A stretch of 5,066 nucleotides of DNA from a bacterium (GTDB taxonomy: Bacteria > Bacteroidota > Bacteroidia > Bacteroidales > UBA932): positions 1 to 5,066 of the forward strand of contig SFUD01000078.1 of NCBI GenBank assembly GCA_004561775.1. Direction: 5' to 3'. Below the pieces are notes generated by a model. That model saw only the letters and a list, made by a program, of their open reading frames with translations, was not told the DNA's origin and did no database searches. The translations under genes and the position numbers were made by a program. Below, one piece after another: positions 1-5,066 of this stretch. Each line of letters opens with the position of its first letter. The stretch's first letter is position 1.

Positions 1-494
1 GCGGAACTCTTCCGTATCAAGGTAAATGAGTATGCCGTCGTCTGCCTTCACCGATTCTATAAGCAGATTTGTTAGGAGTGGTCGCCAAAACTCATTTACT
101 TTGAGGCCGCCGGTGGCATTCATCGGGAAGCCGCCCTCCATTCTGTAGGTCTGTATGCCGTTAAGCGGCCTTAGCAGTCCATAGAGGCAGGAGGAGATCC
201 AGAGGTGGCTGTTGGCCCACTCAAGGTCTTCATTTGTGAGGCTCTCTGCCTTAAGGTGCTTGTAGGCTTGTCCGTAGTAGGTGAGAATGGCAGGCATAAT
301 CTCTGCCATATCTGTTTCTCCCTCCCGATGGCTGCGCTGCAGTTGAAGAGCTCCGAGAGGCGGTTGCCACTCATGCGCGCAAGTTCTCCGGCAAGCATTG
401 TTGCCTGCCTTTGGAAGAGAGGCTCTGTGGGAGTGATGCCCCTGGAGGGCACGCGCTCCTTCATTATCTTTGCGCTTGCCAGTATTACTTGCAT
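1..494 (-). pseudogene. yaaA: YaaA/UPF0246 family (peroxide stress) gene, frameshifted and cut by the window edge
   Basis: Family role: E. coli YaaA limits free iron and DNA damage during hydrogen peroxide stress; it is a cytoplasmic DUF328/UPF0246 protein. The N-terminal part reads from the ATG at 494 (MQVILASAKIMKERV, matching the family's opening S-x-AK motif) to I56 at 327-329. The family sequence then continues in another frame (codon first bases at multiples of 3) from about 309 to the window edge: MPAILTYYGQAYKHL, then W-ISSCLYGLLRPLN-QTYRMEGGF, then VNEFWRPLLTNLLIESVKADDGIL. The first frame instead runs into a stop at 171-173 and gives a 107-residue hybrid. The change is -1 (or +2). 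Between I56 and the PAIL motif only about 32 bases remain where family members, as I recall them, have about 18-19 residues, so a deletion of about 25 bases fits better than one missing base. The usual NLAS(N/D)E motif reads YLDTEE here. The start overlaps trpS by 10 bases, suggesting translational coupling. A sequencing or assembly error remains possible; the family call is firm, the loss of function less so. Confidence 0.82.
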
Positions 495-1576
495 TCTCTG
501 TAGGCCTCTGCCTGGCGGGCAATTAGCTCTTTGTCCTGGAAGTAGTTTATGCGCATTGCATCTTTAACCTCCATAAGGGTGCGGGCTGCCTTGGCTTGGG
601 CTACCTGACTTCCCTTGCGGAGCATCTCATACACTCCCTCAATATTCTGCTCAAACTCCCTTCTGCGGGCGCGGATAGGGGCAAGCTCCTCTTCCAGAAC
701 GGCTATGAGCAGCTTTTTGCACTTAACGTCGCCAAGGCCACCGCATCTGTAGTGCTCCTTAAGCTCGTCAAGAGAGGCATACTCCGGAAGGTACTTTGCA
801 AAATGCTCCGGCTTGCTGAAGGCATCGAGATATGTAAAGACACAGTTGCCCTCCACCTTGCCTGGGTCTGAGACTTTAAGGTGATTAGGGTCTGTAAACA
901 TTCCCATTACCTTTTTGCGAACCTCTTCCGCACTGTCGCTCAGATAGATGCAGTTGCCAAGCGATTTGCTCATCTTAGCCTTTCCATCTGTGCCGGGGAG
1001 TCTTAGACAGGCGGTATTCTGCGGCAGCAGCACCTCAGGCTCTACAAGAACCTCTCCATATACGGAGTTGAATCTGCGAACAATCTCCACAGTCTGCTCT
1101 ATCATTGGCTTCTGGTCCTCTCCAACAGGAACGGTGGTGGCCTTAAAGGCTGTTATGTCCGAAGCCTGGCTTATGGGGTAGGTGAAGAATCCGACAGGAA
1201 TGCTGGCCTCAAAATTGCGCATCTGAATCTCGCTCTTTACGGTAGGATTGCGCTGCAGTCTGGAGACTGTTACAAGGTTCATATAGTAGAAGGCAAGCTC
1301 TGTAAGTTCCGGAACCTGCGATTGTATAAAGATATTGGATTTTGCAGGGTCAAGGCCGCAGGAGAGGTAGTCCAATGCAACCTCTATGATATTGTTCCTA
1401 ACCTTGTCCGGGTTATCGGCATTATCTGTAAGTGCCTGAGCATCTGCAATCATTATATATATCTCGTCATACTCTCCGGAGTTCTGGAGTTCCACTCTTC
1501 TCTTTAGAGAACCAACATAGTGCCCTAAATGCAGTTTGCCTGTAGGGCGGTCACCTGTCAAAATTATTTTTCCCAT
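485..1576 (-). CDS. trpS: Tryptophanyl-tRNA synthetase
   Basis: Class Ic aminoacyl-tRNA synthetase; it activates tryptophan with ATP and charges tRNA-Trp in the cytoplasm. The 363-residue protein is complete and slightly longer than the usual 330-350. Visible motifs: TGDRPTGKLHLGHYVGSL at 7-24, with the HIGH-type motif HLGH at 16-19; MIADAQALTDN at 42-52; FIQSQVPE at 83-90; TYPISQASDI at 132-141, where D140 aligns with the Asp that contacts the Trp indole nitrogen in other TrpRS; VGEDQ at 151-155; and KMSKS at 201-205. All catalytic motifs are intact. The start at 1576 is chosen because MGKIILTGDRPTG begins exactly where the family begins; only GATTCGCAG precedes it, with no Shine-Dalgarno. 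The sequence is of the HLGHYVGSL subtype that I associate with Streptococcus and relatives, not the GNLHLGNYFGAV subtype that I recall from Bacteroides; this subtype statement is from memory. It is divergent from dnaG and the first gene of a unit with yaaA. Confidence 0.97.
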   Translation of the reverse strand: MGKIILTGDRPTGKLHLGHYVGSLKRRVELQNSGEYDEIYIMIADAQALTDNADNPDKVRNNIIEVALDYLSCGLDPAKSNIFIQSQVPELTELAFYYMNLVTVSRLQRNPTVKSEIQMRNFEASIPVGFFTYPISQASDITAFKATTVPVGEDQKPMIEQTVEIVRRFNSVYGEVLVEPEVLLPQNTACLRLPGTDGKAKMSKSLGNCIYLSDSAEEVRKKVMGMFTDPNHLKVSDPGKVEGNCVFTYLDAFSKPEHFAKYLPEYASLDELKEHYRCGGLGDVKCKKLLIAVLEEELAPIRARRREFEQNIEGVYEMLRKGSQVAQAKAARTLMEVKDAMRINYFQDKELIARQAEAYRECK

Positions 1577-1579
1577 CTG

Positions 1580-1621
1580 CGAATCTAGTGTTAAAGTCTC
1601 GCAAAGTTAAATAAAGATTCG
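1580..1621. repeat. 7-bp perfect inverted repeat in the divergent promoter region
   Basis: CGAATCT at 1580-1586 is the exact reverse complement of AGATTCG at 1615-1621. The arms are 35 bp apart from centre to centre, a little over three helical turns, and they bracket the leftward -7 box. The right arm directly touches the rightward -7 box at 1622. This could be a regulator's operator with two half-sites. A chance match of this size in a 73-base gap is not rare (by a rough count, about one gap in eight), so the functional reading is only a suggestion. The 28-base loop and the overlap with promoters argue against a terminator. Confidence 0.4.
1602..1609 (-). promoter_or_regulatory. Putative -7 box of the trpS promoter (TAACTTTG)
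   Basis: On the minus strand, bases 1609 to 1602 read TAACTTTG, a perfect match to the Bacteroidota housekeeping -7 consensus TAnnTTTG. Transcription would begin a few bases downstream, leaving a leader of about 20 bases before the trpS ATG at 1576, too short for a riboswitch or attenuator. I see no TTTG at the expected -33 position (about 1629-1634), so the upstream element is weak or absent. The region where it would sit coincides with the end of the rightward -7 box. Confidence 0.6.
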
Positions 1622-1629
1622 TAATTTTG
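1622..1629 (+). promoter_or_regulatory. Putative -7 box of the dnaG-metG promoter (TAATTTTG)
   Basis: TAATTTTG matches the Bacteroidota -7 consensus TAnnTTTG perfectly and lies 20 bases before the dnaG ATG, giving a leader of roughly 10-20 bases. No clear TTTG stands at -33: the expected place, near 1598-1603, reads CTCGCA and runs into the leftward -7 box. Only 12 bases separate the two -7 boxes, so two polymerases could hardly occupy them at once. Confidence 0.6.
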
Positions 1630-1649
1630 TAGTTTATTCGGGATTAAGA

Positions 1650-3632
1650 ATGATAGACAAGCTAACAGTTGACAGAATTCTGGAGAGCGCCAGAATAGAG
1701 GAGGTTGTGGGAGATTTTGTCTCCCTCAAGCGCCGTGGCGCCAACTATGTGGCTTGTTGTCCCTTCCATCAGGAGAAGACTCCAAGTTTCTCCGTCTCAC
1801 CCTCCAAGGGTATCTTCAAATGTTTTGGCTGCGGAAAGGCCGGCAGTGTGGTTACCTTTGTTATGGAGCACGAGCAGATGAACTATGTGGAGGCTTTGAA
1901 GTATCTTGGCCATAAATATGGCATAGAGGTAAAGGAGAAGGAGGAGACTCCGCAGGATTTGGAGAAGCGTATGGTGCACGAGTCTCTGCAGGTTCTTAAC
2001 GATTATGCAGAGCAGTGGTTCCAGGAGCAGCTCTGGAGCAGTACGGAGGGAAATGCCGTGGGCCTCTCATACTTCAGGGAGCGCGGCTTTACAGATGCAA
2101 TAATCAAGAAGTTCCATTTGGGATATGCCCCATCTGCAAGAGATGCCTTTGCCACTGCGGCAACCCGCAAGGGGTTCAAGAGGAAGCACCTTCTCTCTGC
2201 ATACAATCAAGAGAGCGGAAGCGCATCGGGAACAGGATTATGCTTGGAGAGCGAGCGCACCGGAGAACTCTACGACAGGTATTTCAACCGCGTGATATTC
2301 CCTTGGCACTCAATTGGAGGCAAGACCATTGCCTTTGGAGGCAGAAGGCTCAACAACAATAAGGAGATTGCAAAATATGTAAACTCTCCGGAGAGCGAAC
2401 TCTTTGTAAAGAACAGGTCGCTCTATGGAATCTTTGAGGCAAAGGCGGCCATAGTAAAGGAGCAGAAGTGCTATCTGGTAGAGGGCTACACAGATGTTAT
2501 CTCCTTCCACCAGGCTGGCATAGAGAATGTTGTCTCCAGCGGAGGCACATCCCTCACAGAGGGGCAGATTGCTCTAATAAAGCGCTTTTCCAACAAGATA
2601 ACGGTGCTATATGATGGAGATCTTGCCGGCATAAAAGCCTCCATTCGCGGAATAGATATGCTGCTGGCAGAGGGAATGGAGGTTAAAGTAGCCCTCTTTC
2701 CCGATGGGGAAGACCCCGACAGTTTTGCCCGCAAACACTCTGCAACAGAGCTGCAGGCCTTCCTGGAGAGCCACGAAGAGGATTTCATAGCCTTTAAATA
2801 TGAGCTGCTTAAAGATGATTTTGCCAGAGACCCGCTGCAGCGCGCAAAGCTTATAAATGACATACTTGTAAGCATCTCCGTGATTCCCGATGCCATTGTG
2901 CGCAATGTCTATATGGAGGAGACCGCAAAGAGGCTGAATGTAAAGGAGGAGCTGCTTGCAAGGGAGCTTGCCAGAATGCGCATAAAGAGGCAGGAGAGTA
3001 TCATAAGGCGTGAGGAGACTCAGGCAAGGAGGCGCGATTGGGAAGAGACTCAACTGCCCAAGTTTGTAACAAATACCTACTGCGAGGAGGCGGAGAAGGA
3101 GATACTCTACTACCTTCTCAGATACGGCAACCGGCAGCTGCATCTGGATGAGGATTTTCTCTATGGCGCAGATATCTCGCAGAGTCAGACAGTTGCGGAG
3201 TATATACTCTGCCAGCTTCAGAATGACGATTTGGAGTTGCAGAACCTGCTCTACAAGAATATCTTTAATGAGTACTATACCCTGCAGGAGAGGGATGAGG
3301 AGAGGGTGCTGCGCCACTTTGCAAATAATCCCGATACCTCTGTCTCCAAATTGGTGCTGGACCTTATGGTGCAACCCTATACAATAACAATAGAGAACTT
3401 TAAGAAGTCGCTCATACCGGAGGAGAACATCCTTGGCAGAGCTGTTCCAAAGGCAATTCTTGTATATAAGGCAAAGATTACCGCCCAGGCCTCCCTGCAC
3501 CTTACGGAGGAGTTGGGAAAGGCCCAGAAGGAGGGCAATCAGGAGTTGCAGACTCAGATTATGGAGCAGCTCAATGCACTCATTCAGGTTAGAAACGTCT
3601 TCTCAAAGGAATTGAAGAGAATAACATTTTAA
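1650..3632 (+). CDS. dnaG: DNA primase
   Basis: DnaG synthesises the short RNA primers for lagging-strand and restart synthesis at the replication fork, working with the DnaB helicase. The 660-residue protein has all parts in order. The N-terminal CHC2 zinc finger has ligands C37, H40, C58 and C61 (CPFH then CFGC, 17 residues between). The basic RNA polymerase core motif is at about 215-265 (VIFPWHSIGGKTIAFGGR, then KYVNSPES). The TOPRIM domain is at about 273-358, with acidic metal ligands E278 (VEGYTD), D322 and D324 (YDGD), and the PDGEDPD motif at 351-357. A Lys/Arg-rich linker lies at about 440-465, followed by a helicase-binding C-terminal region at about 470-660 that is poorly conserved. 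E. coli DnaG has 581 residues; the extra length lies in the linker and C-terminus, as is usual in Bacteroidota. The start at 1650 fits the family's opening MIDKLTVDRILESARIEEVV; GGATTAAGA precedes it, not a convincing Shine-Dalgarno. metG follows after 12 bases on the same strand. Confidence 0.98.
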   Translation: MIDKLTVDRILESARIEEVVGDFVSLKRRGANYVACCPFHQEKTPSFSVSPSKGIFKCFGCGKAGSVVTFVMEHEQMNYVEALKYLGHKYGIEVKEKEETPQDLEKRMVHESLQVLNDYAEQWFQEQLWSSTEGNAVGLSYFRERGFTDAIIKKFHLGYAPSARDAFATAATRKGFKRKHLLSAYNQESGSASGTGLCLESERTGELYDRYFNRVIFPWHSIGGKTIAFGGRRLNNNKEIAKYVNSPESELFVKNRSLYGIFEAKAAIVKEQKCYLVEGYTDVISFHQAGIENVVSSGGTSLTEGQIALIKRFSNKITVLYDGDLAGIKASIRGIDMLLAEGMEVKVALFPDGEDPDSFARKHSATELQAFLESHEEDFIAFKYELLKDDFARDPLQRAKLINDILVSISVIPDAIVRNVYMEETAKRLNVKEELLARELARMRIKRQESIIRREETQARRRDWEETQLPKFVTNTYCEEAEKEILYYLLRYGNRQLHLDEDFLYGADISQSQTVAEYILCQLQNDDLELQNLLYKNIFNEYYTLQERDEERVLRHFANNPDTSVSKLVLDLMVQPYTITIENFKKSLIPEENILGRAVPKAILVYKAKITAQASLHLTEELGKAQKEGNQELQTQIMEQLNALIQVRNVFSKELKRITF

Positions 3633-3644
3633 TGGATAACAGAT

Positions 3645-5066
3645 ATGGAGAAAAAATTTAAAAGAACGCTTGTTACCTGTGCCTTGCCATACGCAAACGG
3701 CCCTGTACATATAGGACACCTTGCCGGAGTCTATGTTCCGGCAGATATCTACGTAAGATATCTGAGAATGAAGGGAGAGGATGTGCTCTATATATGCGGC
3801 TCGGACGAGCACGGCGTTCCAATTACCATAAAGGCAAAAGAGCAGGGATGCTCCCCGCAGGATATTGTGGACAAATACCACAAGATAATAAAGGACTCTT
3901 TTACCGGCTTTGGAATTAACTTTGACATCTATGGCAGAACATCATCTGCAATACACCATAAGAATGCCTCGGAGTTCTTCAGAAGGCTCTACGACCAGGG
4001 TAAATTCATAACAAAGGAGAGTGAGCAGTACTACGACCCTCAGGAGCAGACCTTCCTTGCAGACAGGTACATAGTGGGCACCTGCCCTAAGTGCGGCGCA
4101 GAGGGCGCTTATGGCGACCAGTGCGAGAAGTGCGGCAGCACGCTCTCTCCGGAGGAGCTTATAAACCCAAAGAGCAAGCTTAGCGGCGTGGAGCCTATAA
4201 AGAAGAAGACTACCCACTGGTACCTGCCGCTTGACCAGTACGAGAAGTGGCTCTCCGAGTGGATTTTGGATGGACACAAGGAGTGGCGCAGCAATGTTTA
4301 CGGGCAGTGCAAGAGCTGGATAGATGGCGGACTGCAGCCGCGCGCCGTCAGCCGAGACCTCAACTGGGGCGTGCCTGTGCCTGTTGAGGGCGCAGAGGGC
4401 AAGGTGCTCTATGTCTGGTTTGATGCGCCTATTGGCTACATCTCCAACACACAGGAGTTGCTCCCGCAGAGCTGGGAGAAGTGGTGGAAGAGCCCGGATA
4501 CCAGGCTTGTGCACTTCATAGGCAAGGATAATATTGTCTTCCACTGCATAGTCTTCCCTTCTATGCTCAAAGCGTACGGAGATGGCTATATTCTTCCCGA
4601 TAATGTTCCTGCCAATGAGTTCCTTAACCTGGAGGGCGGAAAAATCTCCACCTCCAGAAACTGGGCAGTCTGGGCGCACGAGTATCTGGAGCAGTTCCCG
4701 GGCAAGGAGGATGTGATGAGGTATGTGCTTACCGCCAATGCTCCGGAGACTAAGGATAATGACTTCAGCTGGAGAGATTTCCAGACCAGGAACAATAGTG
4801 AGCTGGTGGCAATATTCGGGAATTTTGTAAATAGGGCTATTGTGCTTACGCACAAATATTTCCAGGGTAAGGTGCCTCAGGCCGGCCAGCTGCAGGAGAT
4901 AGATAGGGCAGTTATGGCAGAACTTCCTGCAATTAAGGAGTCTCTGGAGAGGAATCTTGAGGGCTACCATTTCCGCGAGGCTCTTAAGGATGCTATGGCT
5001 ATAGCCAGACTTGGCAACAAGTACATTTCGGATACAGAGCCTTGGAAGATTGCCAAGAGCGATATG
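3645..5066 (+). CDS. metG: Methionyl-tRNA synthetase, N-terminal 474 residues (runs off the right edge)
   Basis: Class Ia synthetase that charges both initiator and elongator tRNA-Met. The reading frame is open from ATG 3645 to the window end (474 codons), with no stop inside. Motifs: ALPYANGPVHIGHLAG at 13-28, with HIGH at 22-25; GSDEHGVPI at 52-60; a four-Cys zinc knuckle, CPKC at 147-150 and CEKC at 160-163, as in the E. coli-type MetRS; LQPRAVSRDLNWGVPVP at 230-246; YVWFDAPIGYISNT at 256-269; HFIGKDNIVFH at 290-300; the KMSKS-equivalent KISTS at 333-337; and the start of the helical anticodon-binding domain (ANAPETKDNDFSW at 364-376 onward). Bacteroidales MetRS are about 680 residues with a C-terminal tRNA-binding domain, so about 200 residues should lie beyond the window. 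The start is 12 bases after the dnaG stop without a clear Shine-Dalgarno, so expression from the dnaG promoter is likely. I see nothing broken in the visible part. Confidence 0.97.
   Translation, partial: MEKKFKRTLVTCALPYANGPVHIGHLAGVYVPADIYVRYLRMKGEDVLYICGSDEHGVPITIKAKEQGCSPQDIVDKYHKIIKDSFTGFGINFDIYGRTSSAIHHKNASEFFRRLYDQGKFITKESEQYYDPQEQTFLADRYIVGTCPKCGAEGAYGDQCEKCGSTLSPEELINPKSKLSGVEPIKKKTTHWYLPLDQYEKWLSEWILDGHKEWRSNVYGQCKSWIDGGLQPRAVSRDLNWGVPVPVEGAEGKVLYVWFDAPIGYISNTQELLPQSWEKWWKSPDTRLVHFIGKDNIVFHCIVFPSMLKAYGDGYILPDNVPANEFLNLEGGKISTSRNWAVWAHEYLEQFPGKEDVMRYVLTANAPETKDNDFSWRDFQTRNNSELVAIFGNFVNRAIVLTHKYFQGKVPQAGQLQEIDRAVMAELPAIKESLERNLEGYHFREALKDAMAIARLGNKYISDTEPWKIAKSDM

Noticed and set aside
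309..326. Programmed -1 ribosomal frameshift in yaaA
   Set aside because: The tract does not fit an X-XXY-YYZ slippery heptamer in the reading frame, I see no obvious stimulatory stem just downstream, and a segment of the protein seems to be missing, which a frameshift would not restore.
205..567. 120-codon forward frame opposite yaaA and the end of trpS
   Set aside because: It overlaps recognisable homologous sequence on the other strand and has no family resemblance.
1580..1621. Bidirectional terminator formed by the inverted repeat
   Set aside because: The stem is 7 bp with a 28-base loop and no T-tract, and the two genes diverge from here, so no transcript needs to end in the gap.
1577..1649. 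T-box, riboswitch or tryptophan attenuator controlling trpS
   Set aside because: The predicted leader is only about 20 bases, with no leader peptide, Trp codon run or competing stems.
2607..3500. Long open frame (297 codons) antisense to dnaG
   Set aside because: Same cause: codon-aligned with dnaG and bounded by a sense CTA codon. Its product is Leu/Cys-rich without recognisable motifs.
3977..4655. KISTS in MetRS as a damaged KMSKS motif
   Set aside because: KISTS with the surrounding NLEGGKISTSRNW context is the normal form in Bacteroidales MetRS that I recall, so it is not a lesion.
3942..4970. Long open frame (342 codons) antisense to metG
   Set aside because: It is codon-aligned with metG, so it stays open simply because metG uses no TTA, CTA or TCA codons over that stretch. 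The translation resembles no family I know, and metG itself is clearly real.
1..5066. Mobile element, CRISPR array, defence or toxin-antitoxin system
   Set aside because: The window is almost fully occupied by four housekeeping-type genes; I saw no transposase, terminal repeats, spaced direct repeats or tRNA/attachment site.

Overview
The window looks like a housekeeping stretch of a Bacteroidota chromosome, probably order Bacteroidales. Three observations point that way. The start of the methionyl-tRNA synthetase (MEKKFKRT... HIGHLAGVYVPADIYVRYL) is of the form I know from Bacteroidales. Both strands of the only real intergenic gap carry a perfect TAnnTTTG element, the -7 box of the Bacteroidota housekeeping sigma factor. 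None of the four gene starts has a good Shine-Dalgarno sequence at normal spacing, although AGGAGG occurs repeatedly inside dnaG.

Layout: positions 1-1576 are transcribed leftward and hold trpS (tryptophanyl-tRNA synthetase, 485-1576), followed with a 10-base overlap by a YaaA/UPF0246-family gene (494 down to the window edge at 1). The YaaA gene is broken by a frameshift near 297-329. Positions 1577-1649 form a 73-base divergent promoter region with back-to-back -7 boxes and a 7-bp inverted repeat. Positions 1650-5066 are transcribed rightward and hold dnaG (primase, 1650-3632) and, after 12 bases, metG (methionyl-tRNA synthetase, from 3645, cut by the right edge after 474 codons).

The genes cover tRNA charging for Trp and Met, replication priming and, if it were intact, peroxide/iron stress protection. 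dnaG and metG are very probably co-transcribed, as are trpS and yaaA. The two units share one compact promoter region whose elements are so close that the promoters should compete.

I found no mobile element, CRISPR array, RNA gene, toxin-antitoxin pair or defence system, and no new multi-gene system. The observations most worth a second look are the yaaA lesion, which seems to include a lost segment of about eight codons rather than a single base, and the interlocked divergent promoters with the inverted repeat. There is no gene-free stretch longer than 300 bases.
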